Counted from the stretch's first letter, positions 48,687 through 57,312 are shown. The stretch is DNA of 64,000 nt from Streptomyces sp. NBC_00443 (GCF_036014175.1 NZ_CP107917.1:7936001-8000000), one strand, 5' to 3'. Translations and numbers: made by a program. The notes: a model not told the origin generated them from the sequence alone.

Positions 48687-48727
48687 CCGTGCCGCGCCCC
48701 GGGGGATGACACCGGTGCGCGGCACGG
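48687..48727. terminator. Hairpin between phoD and the SWIM operon
   Basis: CCGTGCCGCGC (48687-48697) and GCGCGGCACGG (48717-48727) form a perfect 11-bp stem with a 19-nt loop, 31 nt beyond the phoD stop. Both flanking genes read on the minus strand, so it probably ends the phoD transcript before the SWIM gene. Confidence 0.7.
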
Positions 48728-48758
48728 ATCAAAGGCTAAGGCCTCCCGGCCACGGGAG

Positions 48759-50333
48759 TTACTGACCGACCCGGCCCGGCTGCAGGACCTGCGTGAACAG
48801 CACGGTGCCGTCGGACTCGCGCAGCCGCACCGTCAGCTCGCCGCTGCCGCCGTCGATGTCGACCTCGCCGAAGAACTGGTAGCCCCCGGCGGGCGAGACG
48901 TTCGCGGTCGTCGGCGCCTTGATGAACACCCGGTCCGGACCGAAGGTGTTGTCCAGGGTGTTCGCCGGGAACGCGCCCGCGTTGAGCGGGCCGGAGACGA
49001 ACTCCCAGAACGGTTCGAAGTCGGTGAACGAGGCCCGCGAGGGCTGGTAGTGCTGGGCCGAGGTGTAGTGCACGTCGGCGGTCAGCCACACGGTGCCGGT
49101 GATCCTGCGGTGCTTGATGAACCGCAGCAGCTCGGCGATCTGCAGCTCCCGCCCCAGCGGAGCCCCGGGGTCGCCCTGAGCGACGGCCTCGATGTTCGGC
49201 TTGCCGTCACCGGTGTCCGGCACCACCAGGCCCAGCGGCATGTCGGAGGCGATCACCTTCCACACCGCCCGGGAGCGGGCCAGCTCGCGCTTGAGCCACT
49301 GCAGCTGCTCGGCACCGAGGATGCCCTGCGCGTCGGTGGCCTGGTCGTCGGTCGAGTTGGCGTTGCGGTAGGTGCGCATGTCCAGCACGAACACGTCCAG
49401 CAGCGGACCGTGGTTGATGACCCGGTACACACGGCCGTCGGGGCGGCGCAGCGTGGCGATGGGGAAGTACTCCGAGAACGCCTGCCGGGCACGTGTGGCC
49501 AGGACGTCGACGTTCTTCTCGGTGTAGCGGGAGTCGGCGAGGATCTCGCCGGGATACCAGTTGTTGGTGACCTCGTGGTCGTCCCACTGGATGATGGACG
49601 GCACCTGGGCGTTGAAACGCTTGAGGTTGTCGTCGAGCAGGTTGTAGCGGAAGTTGCCGCGGAACTCGGCCAGGGTCTCGGCGACCTTGGACTTCTCCTC
49701 GGTGGTGATGTTCCGCCAGGTGCTGCCGTCGGGCAGGGTGACCGACGCCGTGATCGGGCCGTCGGCGTAGACGTTGTCGCCGCTGCAGAGGAAGAAGTCC
49801 GGGTCCAGCGCGGCCATCGCGTTGTAGATCCGGTAGCCGCCGAAGTCCGGGTTGATGCCCCAGCCCTGCCCGGCGAGGTCTCCCGACCACACAAAGCGCA
49901 CTCCGTCGCGCCGCCGAGCGGAGGCCGTACGGAACGTGCCGGTGACAGGCTCCCCGGTGCGGCGCGGGTCGTCGGGGTCGGCGAGCAGCACGCGGTAGTG
50001 GATCTGCTCGCCGGACGGCAGGCCGCGCAGCCGGGTCGTTCCGGTGAAGTCCGTGCCCGCGCCGAGCAGCGGTCCGTGCCATCTGTGCGGTTTGCGGAAC
50101 GCCTCGGTCGCGGACGTCTCGACGATCATCCGGGCCGGCCGGTCGGACCGCACCCACACCAGCCCCGAGTCGCAGGTCACGTCGCCCGTCTGTACGCCCC
50201 AGCCCGCCTTGGGCCGGCCCGACAGGGCGAACGCCGGTGCCGAGCCGAGCGCAGTGGGCAGGGTGAGCGCCGCCGAAGCGGCGAGCGAGCCGCGCAGAAC
50301 GCTGCGGCGGCCCGGGGACGGACGGTGTGACAT
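48759..50333 (-). CDS. phoD: Alkaline phosphatase D family, Tat-exported
   Basis: A 524-residue PhoD-type phosphodiesterase/phosphatase that releases phosphate from organic esters outside the cell. The N-terminus is a twin-arginine signal (GRRSVLRGSLAASAALTLP) ending near APAFA. Catalytic-core motifs: FVWSGDLAGQGWG (first metal Asp), FFLCSGDNVYADGPI, IIQWDDHEVTNNWYPGE (the DDHE motif), LDVFVLDMRTYRN and TVWLTADVHYTSAQHY with metal-binding histidine. ATG 50333 follows GGAGG by 5 nt. About 64 nt upstream lies a candidate PHO box, consistent with PhoP control under phosphate starvation. Length and motifs fit Streptomyces PhoD. Confidence 0.92.
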   Translation of the reverse strand: MSHRPSPGRRSVLRGSLAASAALTLPTALGSAPAFALSGRPKAGWGVQTGDVTCDSGLVWVRSDRPARMIVETSATEAFRKPHRWHGPLLGAGTDFTGTTRLRGLPSGEQIHYRVLLADPDDPRRTGEPVTGTFRTASARRRDGVRFVWSGDLAGQGWGINPDFGGYRIYNAMAALDPDFFLCSGDNVYADGPITASVTLPDGSTWRNITTEEKSKVAETLAEFRGNFRYNLLDDNLKRFNAQVPSIIQWDDHEVTNNWYPGEILADSRYTEKNVDVLATRARQAFSEYFPIATLRRPDGRVYRVINHGPLLDVFVLDMRTYRNANSTDDQATDAQGILGAEQLQWLKRELARSRAVWKVIASDMPLGLVVPDTGDGKPNIEAVAQGDPGAPLGRELQIAELLRFIKHRRITGTVWLTADVHYTSAQHYQPSRASFTDFEPFWEFVSGPLNAGAFPANTLDNTFGPDRVFIKAPTTANVSPAGGYQFFGEVDIDGGSGELTVRLRESDGTVLFTQVLQPGRVGQ

Positions 50334-50396
50334 GGGGGCCTCCAGGGGTGGGATCCGGCCAGTGTGCATTGCCACAACTACTGGTGCGCCGCAGCG

Positions 50397-50418
50397 CACA
50401 CGGAAACCACAAGTGAAC
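50397..50418 (-). promoter_or_regulatory. Candidate PHO box upstream of phoD
   Basis: On the minus strand two adjacent 11-bp units read GTTCACTTGTG (50408-50418) and GTTTCCGTGTG (50397-50407). The Streptomyces PhoP site is built of 11-bp direct repeats with a conserved GTTCACC-like start, so unit 1 fits well and unit 2 partly. It lies 64 nt before the phoD start. Confidence 0.6.
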
Positions 50419-50464
50419 AACTGACCGCATGGGCAGGGGAACCGGTGCGCCGAAGCGGCACCGA

Positions 50465-52114
50465 TCAGCGCGGACCCGCGCCGACGGCCTCGGCCATGAG
50501 CCGTACGCCCGCCCGGATCCGCGCCGGCGCCAGGTGCGCGTACCCCAGGACCAGCCGCACACCTGCACGCCCGCCTTCCCCGGCACGCGTGTGTGTGTAG
50601 TCCGTCAGAGGACGCACCGCCACCCCGGCCGCGGCCACGCGCGCGAGGAACCGCTCCTGGGGCCCGTACTGGTCCGGCAGCGCTGCGATGACGTGCAGGC
50701 CCGCGGCGATCCCGGACACCTCCGCGCCCGGGAAGTGGTCCTCCAGGACGGATACGAGCGTGTTGCGGCGCTCCCGGTACGCGCGCTGGCACCGGCGCAG
50801 CTGGCGGTCGTAGTCGCCGCGCTCCACGAACCGGGCGAACAGCGCCTGATCGAGGGTGGGATGACCGAGGTCCATGGTCCGTTTCCGCTCGACGACATCC
50901 TCGGCCAGCACCTCGGGCACGAGCAGCCAGCCGAGCCGGAGCCCCGGTGCGAGGGACTTGCTGACCGACCCCGCATACGCGACGCGCTCGGGGTCCAGCC
51001 CCTGGAGTGCGCCGACAGGCGCACGGTCGTACCGGAAGTCGCCGTCGTAGTCGTCCTCCAGGACGAATCCGTCGACGGACCGCGCCCAGTCGAGCAACTC
51101 GGCACGGCGACGCGCGGAGTAGGCGATGCCGGTGGGGAACTGGTGGGCCGGCGTCGTGACGACGGACCGTACACCCGACTCCCGCAACGGGCCGAGGGCG
51201 AGCCCTTCGTCGTCCAGCGGCAGCGGCACGGTGGTCACCCCCGCTGCCGCGTACAGGGCGTCGTGCTGCGGGCTCCCGGGGTTCTCCACGCCCACTTCGC
51301 GTATCCCGCGCGCGTGCAGCACGAACCCGAGCAGCGTCGTCGCCTGCGCCACCCCGGAGACGACCACGATGCGCTCGGGGTCCGCTACGACGCCCCGGCG
51401 CCGCGCCAGCAGCCCGGCCAGCGCCGTACGCAGCCCGGGCAGCCCGCGCGGGTCGGGATAGCCGAGCTCGTGATGGGGCAGTTCGGCCAGCACCCCGCGC
51501 TGTGCGGCGGCCCACGCGGCGCGCGGGAACAGCGACATGTCCGGCGTCCCGGGTACGAAGTCGGCGTGGACCCCGGTGGCGCGTGGAGCGAGATCACGCG
51601 CGCGTGGCCGGGCGGCCCGAACGGCACTGCCCACCCAGGTCCCGGCCCCCCGTCCGCTGCGCAGATACCCCTCCGCCGTCAGCTGCTCGTACGCCTCGGT
51701 GATCAGCCCGCGCGACACGCCGAGGTCGGCCGCGAGATCCCGGCTCGACGGCAGCCGAGTATCCGGCGCCATTCGCCCCGACCGCACCGCCTCACGCAGC
51801 GCCGCCTGCAGCGAACGCCCACGCGCGCGTGCCGGCGCCGAAGCGGCGGGCAGCAGCAACTCCCACGTGGCGGAGCCCATATGAGGCTGCGGGCCACCCG
51901 AGGCCTGCGTCGCAGGGCCCGGCGCCCGCCCGCCGGGGCCGCTCACCCGGCCTGCCGCAGCGGATGCCGCCGAACCGGCCGATCCTGCCGACCTGGCCGG
52001 ATCGCCTGCACGCGGCCCCGCCGTGCGCCCCTCCTGCCCCGCGGAATCGCCGGTCGAGGCCGCCGAGGCGTGCCCTGCCGTCCTCCCGGCCGGATTGGTC
52101 TGCGATGACGTCAT
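50465..52114 (-). CDS. MocR-type regulator (GntR HTH plus aminotransferase domain)
   Basis: A 549-residue MocR/PdxR-like regulator. Residues 1-80 are a disordered Ala/Gly/Ser-rich extension. A GntR winged helix follows: LQAALREAVRSGRMAPDTRL, PSSRDLAADLGVSRGLITEA. The rest is a fold-type-I aminotransferase domain used for sensing, with PGSPQHDALYAAAGVT, EDDYDGDFRYDR and the PLP-binding Lys (about residue 386) in AGSVSKSLAPGLRLGW. It is divergent from an EamA transporter gene 47 nt away; GGACC direct repeats between them are candidate operators. It probably controls the transporter in response to PLP or an amino acid. ATG 52114; TAAGGT ends 8 nt upstream. Confidence 0.92.
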   Translation of the reverse strand: MTSSQTNPAGRTAGHASAASTGDSAGQEGRTAGPRAGDPARSAGSAGSAASAAAGRVSGPGGRAPGPATQASGGPQPHMGSATWELLLPAASAPARARGRSLQAALREAVRSGRMAPDTRLPSSRDLAADLGVSRGLITEAYEQLTAEGYLRSGRGAGTWVGSAVRAARPRARDLAPRATGVHADFVPGTPDMSLFPRAAWAAAQRGVLAELPHHELGYPDPRGLPGLRTALAGLLARRRGVVADPERIVVVSGVAQATTLLGFVLHARGIREVGVENPGSPQHDALYAAAGVTTVPLPLDDEGLALGPLRESGVRSVVTTPAHQFPTGIAYSARRRAELLDWARSVDGFVLEDDYDGDFRYDRAPVGALQGLDPERVAYAGSVSKSLAPGLRLGWLLVPEVLAEDVVERKRTMDLGHPTLDQALFARFVERGDYDRQLRRCQRAYRERRNTLVSVLEDHFPGAEVSGIAAGLHVIAALPDQYGPQERFLARVAAAGVAVRPLTDYTHTRAGEGGRAGVRLVLGYAHLAPARIRAGVRLMAEAVGAGPR

Positions 52115-52118
52115 GAAA

Positions 52119-52154
52119 GTGGACCTTAATCCGGACCGCTGCGCTTCCTAGCGT
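52119..52154. promoter_or_regulatory. Divergent MocR/EamA promoter with GGACC direct repeats
   Basis: GGACC occurs at 52121-52125 and 52133-52137, 12 bp apart. The first overlaps TAAGGT (minus strand, 52123-52128), the likely -10 of the MocR gene. The -10 of the EamA gene is TAGCGT (52149-52154), 7 nt before its ATG, with TTAATC (52126-52131) 17 bp upstream as a poor -35. Binding between the repeats would block both promoters. Confidence 0.55.
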
Positions 52155-52161
52155 CGCTGCC

Positions 52162-53331
52162 ATGAACGCCACCACCACGACGCGCGGAGCCCTCCTCGCC
52201 GCGCTCGCCTGCATCCTCGTCGGAGGATCCTTCACCGCCAACAGCCTCCTCGGCGACTACCCGTACGCCGGCGGTCAGTTCCTGCGCTACGCCCTCGCCT
52301 GCCTCCTGCTCGTCCCGTTGGCCGGGCGTGACGCCCCGGCCCGGCTGCGCGCGCTCGCGGCCCGTCAGTGGGCCCGACTCGTGGTGCTCGCCGCCGTCGG
52401 CATGGTCGGCTTCAACCTGGCTGTGATCGCCGCCGAGCGGACGGCCGAACCGGCGGTTCCCGGCGTCTTCGTCGGCTGCGCGCCCGTGGTCGTGGCCGTC
52501 GTCGTCCCCCTGCTGGACAGGCGCCGCCCCCAACGGACGGTCCTGTACGGGGCGTTGCTTGTCGCAGCGGGCGCGGTCACGGTTCAGGGCTGGGGGCGTA
52601 CGGACGGCGCCGGCCTCGCCTTCTCCGTGTGCGCACTGGTCGGCGAGGTCGGTTTTGCCGTCCTGGCCGCGCCCGTGCTGCGCCCGCTGGGTCCGCGGCT
52701 GCTGTCCGCCACGGTGTGCGGTGTCGCGGCGGTCGAGTCCGCGGCGGCCGGACTGCTCCTGGATGGCACCGCGTGGCTGCGACGGCCCGACACCACCGAG
52801 GCGGCCGCTCTGCTGTGGCAGGCGGTGGTCGTGACCGTGGTCGGCTTCGTGTGCTGGTACATGGGCATGCAGCGGATCGGCGCCGAGCGCGCCACGCTCT
52901 TCTCCGGCCTCATCCCGGTGGCCGCCGCCTGCTCCGCCCCGCTCGTCGGAACCGGCTCCTACGGCGCCGTACAGGCGTTGGGTAGCGCCCTGGTCGGTGC
53001 CGGAGTCGCCCTGGGGTCGGGCGCGTTGGCGCGCACCCCGCGTGGGTCAGCGGCTGCCGTCGAGGATGACGCGCGCGACCAGGGCCGGGTCGTCGTTCAT
53101 GGGGCAGTGGCCGCAGCCGGGCAGCCTGACGAGGCGCGCCCGGGGGATGATCTGCTTGGCGCGCACCCCCTGGCGGCGCACGAGCAGCCGGTCCCTGGTG
53201 CCCCAGGCCACGGTGACCGGGATCCCGGGGATGTCGTCGGCGAACCGGACGGTCCGGCCGGCGTCGAGAGTCTGGTCGAAGCCCGTGGCCCCCGCCAGCG
53301 CCAGGGTCTCGGCGACCACGGCGTCGGGTGA
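52162..53331 (+). CDS. EamA/DMT family transporter, 3' end suspect
   Basis: A ten-helix drug/metabolite transporter. The first 295 residues are convincing: ALLAALACILVGGSFTANSL, GGQFLRYALACLLLVPLAG, GFNLAVIAAERTAEPAVPGV, VGFVCWYMGMQRIGAERATL and ATLFSGLIPVAAACSAPLVG. After about GSGALARTP the frame turns to hydrophilic text read antisense through the alpha/beta hydrolase gene until 53331. With five C instead of the four at 53036-53039 the frame would stop at 53067-53069, a normal length near 300 residues. I therefore suspect the same one-base loss seen elsewhere. Control by the divergent MocR regulator is likely. Confidence 0.8.
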   Translation: MNATTTTRGALLAALACILVGGSFTANSLLGDYPYAGGQFLRYALACLLLVPLAGRDAPARLRALAARQWARLVVLAAVGMVGFNLAVIAAERTAEPAVPGVFVGCAPVVVAVVVPLLDRRRPQRTVLYGALLVAAGAVTVQGWGRTDGAGLAFSVCALVGEVGFAVLAAPVLRPLGPRLLSATVCGVAAVESAAAGLLLDGTAWLRRPDTTEAAALLWQAVVVTVVGFVCWYMGMQRIGAERATLFSGLIPVAAACSAPLVGTGSYGAVQALGSALVGAGVALGSGALARTPRGSAAAVEDDARDQGRVVVHGAVAAAGQPDEARPGDDLLGAHPLAAHEQPVPGAPGHGDRDPGDVVGEPDGPAGVESLVEARGPRQRQGLGDHGVG

Positions 53332-53877
53332 CCGGCGGCCGGGGCGGGCGTAGATCGTGCTCGTCAGGACCGTACGGCCGGCCGCCGACCGGGACAGCTG
53401 CTCCACCAGCGGCAGCGGCAGCCGGCGCGAGATGTGCCGCATCGCGAGCAGCACGCCGAAGGCGTAACGCCGCTCGGCCTCCGACCAGAACCCCGCCGGG
53501 GAGAGGGCGGTGACGGACCGCACGAGCTTCTCGCGGCCGAGTTCGAGCGCGATCAGGCCGCCCAGCGAATTGCCCACCACATGCGGCCGGTCGAGCTCCA
53601 TCGCCTCGCAGAAGGCACCGAACACGGCCGTCGTCGTCGCAAGGTCGTAGGAGAGGGTGCTCGGCAGGCCCGGGGATGTTCCGAAGCCGGGCAGGTCCAC
53701 GGAGATCACATCGCGCTCGGTCGCGAGGATGTCCACCACCGGCTCCCAGACCTGCCGGTGGTGCCCGATCCCGTGCAGCAGGAGCAGGGGTTCACCGCTC
53801 CCCACGCGCGTGTAGTCGACGCTCACGCTCTGCGGGCCGTGGGGAGAGGCGACCTGGAAGGAGACGGTGGCGGACAT
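53047..53877 (-). CDS. Alpha/beta-fold hydrolase
   Basis: A 276-residue hydrolase with the canonical order: the oxyanion region LLLLHGIGHHRQVWEPVVD, the strand VISVDLPGFGTSPG, the nucleophile elbow VVGNSLGGLIALELG with the catalytic Ser, an acid in VAWGTRDRLL and the His in LPGCGHCPMNDDP. The lid region (about 140-200) is helical. No signal peptide, so cytoplasmic. ATG 53877 follows GAGGAGCACC. The substrate is unknown; such proteins range from lactone hydrolases to haloperoxidase-like enzymes. It is convergent with the EamA gene and divergent from sigJ. Confidence 0.88.
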   Translation of the reverse strand: MSATVSFQVASPHGPQSVSVDYTRVGSGEPLLLLHGIGHHRQVWEPVVDILATERDVISVDLPGFGTSPGLPSTLSYDLATTTAVFGAFCEAMELDRPHVVGNSLGGLIALELGREKLVRSVTALSPAGFWSEAERRYAFGVLLAMRHISRRLPLPLVEQLSRSAAGRTVLTSTIYARPGRRSPDAVVAETLALAGATGFDQTLDAGRTVRFADDIPGIPVTVAWGTRDRLLVRRQGVRAKQIIPRARLVRLPGCGHCPMNDDPALVARVILDGSR

Positions 53878-54081
53878 GGGGTGCTCCTCGGCTGGGACAC
53901 GCTGACGGACGGCCGTAGACAGCTTGTCAGCAATCGCTACCGACGGGTAGACCCTGACGGTCGGGGACATCGGGCCCGCGTGCACCCCCAACCCGCCCTG
54001 CGTCCCCCGGGGTTGAACGACACAGGCCGGGGACGCCGATTTCGCCTGGACACGGCCGGACGTGTCGGATGGGATGGAGCG

Positions 54082-54966
54082 GTGACCACCGACACCGAGA
54101 CCGACGTCTTCGAAGAGCACCGCCCCGTCCTTCTGGGGGTCGCCTACCGCATGCTCGGCCGGGTGGCCGACGCGGAGGACGTGGTGCAGGAGACCTGGCT
54201 GCGCTGGTCGGGCGCCGACCGGTCCGAGGTGCGCGAACCACGCGCCTACCTGGTGCGCATCACGACCCGACTTGCCATCGACCGACTGCGGCAGGTCAAG
54301 GCGCGCGGCGAGACCTATGTCGGCCCATGGCTGCCGGAGCCGTACGTCACCGACTTCGGGGACGCCGTCCCGGACACCGCCGAGCGGGCCGTCCTGGCCG
54401 ACTCCGTCTCCCTCGCTGTCCTCGTCGTCCTGGAGTCGCTGTCACCGCTGGAGCGGGCGGTGTTCGTCCTCAGGGAGGCCTTCGGGTACCCGTACGCCGA
54501 GATCGCCGCGATGCTCGAACGGGGCGAGGCGGCCGTGCGCCAGCTGGCCGGGCGGGCCCGGAAGCATGTCGACGAGCGGCGGCCGCGGTACGAGGTGGAC
54601 CCCGCCCAGCGACGAGATCTCACCGAACGGTTCCTGGCCGCGGCGGCGGGAGGCGACCTGGAGGGGCTCATGTCATTGCTGGCCCCGGACGTCCGTCTCA
54701 TCGGCGACAGCGGCGGCAAGGCCAAGGCGCCGGTGCGGGTCCTGGAGACCGCCGACAAGGTCGGGCGCTTCCTCGTGGGCGCCACCCGGAACGCCGTCCC
54801 CGATGTCACCTTCCGGTTCCTGGAGATCAACGGCGGCCCCGCGGTGCTGGTGCGGTCCGGAGACAAGCCCGACAGCGTCTTCCAACTGGACGTCCTGAAC
54901 GGCCGGATCCAGTCGGTCTACATCATTCGCAACCCCGACAAGCTGACGTCGCTGGCGACGGCGTAG
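54082..54966 (+). CDS. sigJ: ECF sigma factor of the SigJ type
   Basis: A 294-residue extracytoplasmic-function sigma factor of the ECF41/SigJ group. Region 2 is EEHRPVLLGVAYRMLGRVAD, then AEDVVQETWLRWSG; region 4 is SPLERAVFVLREAFGYPYAE, then IAAMLERGEAAVRQLAGRAR. The C-terminal 120 residues form a SnoaL-like domain (LAAAAGGDLEGLMSLLAPDV) and the tail keeps YIIRNPDKL; in this group the SnoaL domain modulates sigma activity in place of a classical anti-sigma factor. The GTG at 54082 has GGAG nearby and matches the family start. Genes for carboxymuconolactone decarboxylases or oxidoreductases often adjoin ECF41 genes; here an alpha/beta hydrolase is divergent. Activating signal unknown. Confidence 0.92.
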   Translation: MTTDTETDVFEEHRPVLLGVAYRMLGRVADAEDVVQETWLRWSGADRSEVREPRAYLVRITTRLAIDRLRQVKARGETYVGPWLPEPYVTDFGDAVPDTAERAVLADSVSLAVLVVLESLSPLERAVFVLREAFGYPYAEIAAMLERGEAAVRQLAGRARKHVDERRPRYEVDPAQRRDLTERFLAAAAGGDLEGLMSLLAPDVRLIGDSGGKAKAPVRVLETADKVGRFLVGATRNAVPDVTFRFLEINGGPAVLVRSGDKPDSVFQLDVLNGRIQSVYIIRNPDKLTSLATA

Positions 54967-55026
54967 CTCCCACCGCCCCGTCCAGGCGGTGGCGGCGCGA
55001 GCCGGTCCCGTGAACGTTCCCGGCGA

Positions 55027-55061
55027 TTGGTATTGACCAAGGGTGAGGGCCGCCCTATGGT
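55027..55061 (+). promoter_or_regulatory. SigA-type promoter with GntR/HutC operator over the -35
   Basis: TTGACC (55033-55038) and TATGGT (55056-55061) are separated by 17 bp, a near-consensus housekeeping promoter. The palindrome TTGGT-ATTG-ACCAA (55027-55040) overlaps the -35 box; its TGGT-N4-ACCA core resembles the dre site bound by the HutC-type regulator DasR. The start codon is about 70 nt beyond the expected transcript start, so the mRNA has a leader with an AT-rich TTTAATAAACAA stretch. Autoregulation by the downstream GntR protein is inferred. Confidence 0.75.
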
Positions 55062-55137
55062 CGCAGATAAGTGCAACAACCTTTAATAAACAAGGGCGCT
55101 AAAACGCCGACGAGCCACGGCGATTGCGGAGGACAGG

Positions 55138-55899
55138 GTGGGGACCACGCAGCTGGAAACGGTGCCGGAACCGAAGTACTGGCATCTGAGGACCGTGCTC
55201 AGTGAGGCACTGGACTCCGAGTTCACCGTGGGCGAGATTCTGCCCAACGAACGCGACCTGGCCGCTCGTTTCGGCGTCGCCAGGGCCACGCTCCGGCAGG
55301 CCCTGGAACAGCTCGAACTGGAAGGCAGGCTGCAGCGCCGCCGCGGTGTCGGTACGACTGTCGCGCCGCCGCGCGTGGGCGTGTCCGTAGGGGGCGAGCA
55401 GCACGCCTGGCCGGGGGCGACCGACGGCGTCTGGCAGCCCGCGGACTGCGCGCTGGCCGCTCCGCCCGTATCCGTCGCGGACGCCCTGGAGAGCGGCCGG
55501 GACGAGGCCGTGCACATCGTGCGCCGCTCCCGCGTGACCCACGGCCAGCCTGTCGCCGCCGAACTGCTGTACATCCCGCAGTCGTCGGTGCCCGACCTCT
55601 CCGCCATCGACGCCCCGTCCGGAGCGGCACGCGCGCGTGCCGTGCTGCGCGAGCTGCAGCGCCTGGAGCTGGACGGCCAGGACAGCGCCGTCGAGCTGGG
55701 CTCGGCCCGCGCGGACGACGCCAAGGAACTGGACCGGCTCCCGGGGGCGCCCGTCCTCGTCGTGACCACCCGCTACATCGCCGAGGGCCGGACCGCCGCG
55801 CTCTCCGTCGCCACCTACCGTGCGGACACCTGCCGGCTGACGTTCGGCGACTCCGGCGGCGTGGAGATCCACCAGGGCCCGGAGCGCCAGGCGTCCTGA
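55138..55899 (+). CDS. GntR/HutC family transcriptional regulator
   Basis: A 253-residue repressor. The N-terminal winged helix reads YWHLRTVLSEALDSEFTVGE, ILPNERDLAARFGVARATLR and LEGRLQRRRGVGTTVAPP. The C-terminal UTRA domain (about 90-250) binds an effector such as an amino sugar phosphate or urocanate: EAVHIVRRSRVTHGQPVAAE and VVTTRYIAEGRTAALSVATY. GTG 55138 follows GGAGG by 5 nt. The gene has a near-consensus promoter with a dre-like operator (55027-55040), which supports membership in the DasR/HutC group. No sugar transporter is adjacent, so the regulon lies elsewhere. The ROK regulator gene that follows reads in the opposite direction. Confidence 0.9.
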   Translation: MGTTQLETVPEPKYWHLRTVLSEALDSEFTVGEILPNERDLAARFGVARATLRQALEQLELEGRLQRRRGVGTTVAPPRVGVSVGGEQHAWPGATDGVWQPADCALAAPPVSVADALESGRDEAVHIVRRSRVTHGQPVAAELLYIPQSSVPDLSAIDAPSGAARARAVLRELQRLELDGQDSAVELGSARADDAKELDRLPGAPVLVVTTRYIAEGRTAALSVATYRADTCRLTFGDSGGVEIHQGPERQAS

Positions 55900-56023
55900 C
55901 CGTCGTACCTGCACCTGCCGCGCGCCCCGGATCCACTCCGGGGCGCGTCGCGTATTCAGGAGCGCTGAGGGCGCGTCAATGCCTGCCGGCGGCGTGCCGT
56001 GCAGATGCCCGACCGCGGGACGG

Positions 56024-57181
56024 TCAGCGTCGCCCCGTCACAGTCCCCTCCACCGCGAACAGCTGCTCCTCGACATGGTCGAGAGCGAGCCGCAGTGCTC
56101 CGGTCGCCACGGCGGCCTCGCCGAGGAGGGACAGCGCGACCTTCGGCGGGCGCAGGCAGTAGCGGGCCAGCTCGCGGCGCAGCGGCTCCAGTACGCCGTC
56201 CAGGCCGGCCGCCCAGCCGCCGACGACGACCAGCTCGGGGTCAAGGGCGAGAACGAGCGCCGCCACGTCGTGGACGAGGCGCTGGATGAAGCGTTCGACG
56301 GCTGCCAGGGCCTGTTGGTCTCCGTCGCGGGCCTGCGCGAAGACCTTGGCGACGGCGTGCTCGTCGAGGGGGCGCAGGGGCTCGTCCGTGGTGGACAGCA
56401 ACGTCTCCGGAGTCGCCTCCCGGCCCAGCAGATGCAGCGCGCCGATCTCACCGGCCGCGCCGCCGAAGCCCCGGTGCAGCTGACCGCCGATCAGCGAACC
56501 GGCGCCCGGGCTCAGCCCTGCCAGCACGAACACCACGTCGTCGGACTCGGTGGCGGAGCCCTTCCAATGCTCGGCAACGGCCGCCGCGTTGGCGTCGTTC
56601 TCCACCAGGACCGGGCACTTGAAGGAACGGCTCAGCCGCTCGCCCAGCCTGAGCCCCGTCCACTCGGGCAGCGCGGCGCCCAGCCGCACGGTCCCGTCCG
56701 CCTCGACGATGCCCGGCGTCGCAACGCCCACGGCACGCAGCGAACTGCGTGCCACACCGGCCCGGCGCAGCAGCTCGGCCACGCCCGTACGCACCCGCTC
56801 GAGGCGTTCGTCGGCCGGATCCGTCTCGTCGACGTCCTTGGCGATGGCACCCAGAATCCGGCCGTCCAGGTCGGCGAGGAGCGCGGCGACCCGATGCGAC
56901 CCGATCTCCACGCCGAGCAGATGACCGGCCTCCGCCCGGAACCGGAACCGGCGCGCGGGCCGGCCCTGGCGCCGTACGACACTCTCGTCGGCCGCCTTCT
57001 CGACGACGTACCCCGCCTCGATGAGCCCCTCGACGACGCCCTCGACGGTCGGCCGGGACAGTCCGGTCACCCGGGTGATCTCCGTCAGCGTGGCGGCGTC
57101 CGTGGCGCGCAGTGCGTGCAGTACCACCGCGGAGTTGATCCTTCGCAGCAGCGAGGGATCCCCGCCGGTCAGTGGCCCCAA
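56024..57181 (-). CDS. ROK family transcriptional regulator
   Basis: A 385-residue ROK (repressor, ORF, kinase) protein. Residues 1-70 hold the helix-turn-helix: NSAVVLHALRATDAATLTEI, TRVTGLSRPTVEGVVEGLIE. The rest is an ASKHA sugar-kinase fold: LLGVEIGSHRVAALLADLDG (phosphate 1 region), VLVENDANAAAVAEHWKGSA with the catalytic-type Asp, and GAGSLIGGQLHRGFGGAAGE. The typical zinc motif HxCxxGxxGC is absent, replaced by GALHLLGREATPETLL, so metal binding is likely lost. TTG 57181 is chosen because GGGAGG lies 7 nt upstream and earlier codons are unlike the family. It may regulate carbohydrate use; no target genes are adjacent. Confidence 0.9.
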   Translation of the reverse strand: MGPLTGGDPSLLRRINSAVVLHALRATDAATLTEITRVTGLSRPTVEGVVEGLIEAGYVVEKAADESVVRRQGRPARRFRFRAEAGHLLGVEIGSHRVAALLADLDGRILGAIAKDVDETDPADERLERVRTGVAELLRRAGVARSSLRAVGVATPGIVEADGTVRLGAALPEWTGLRLGERLSRSFKCPVLVENDANAAAVAEHWKGSATESDDVVFVLAGLSPGAGSLIGGQLHRGFGGAAGEIGALHLLGREATPETLLSTTDEPLRPLDEHAVAKVFAQARDGDQQALAAVERFIQRLVHDVAALVLALDPELVVVGGWAAGLDGVLEPLRRELARYCLRPPKVALSLLGEAAVATGALRLALDHVEEQLFAVEGTVTGRR

Positions 57182-57312
57182 CGTCCGTCCTCCCAGCTCG
57201 TGCGCATGTTGGGCGGATGGTACTCGCAGTGGCGAACCCGGGCGAGTGCCGGGCACCCCCGGACCTACTGGTCGGTCCGTCCGGCTGTCCCCGCCCCGGT
57301 CCGGGGGCGGAG

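Noticed and set aside
53434..54081. N-terminal extension of SigJ
   Set aside because: It is antisense to the alpha/beta hydrolase gene and lacks any sigma-factor sequence.
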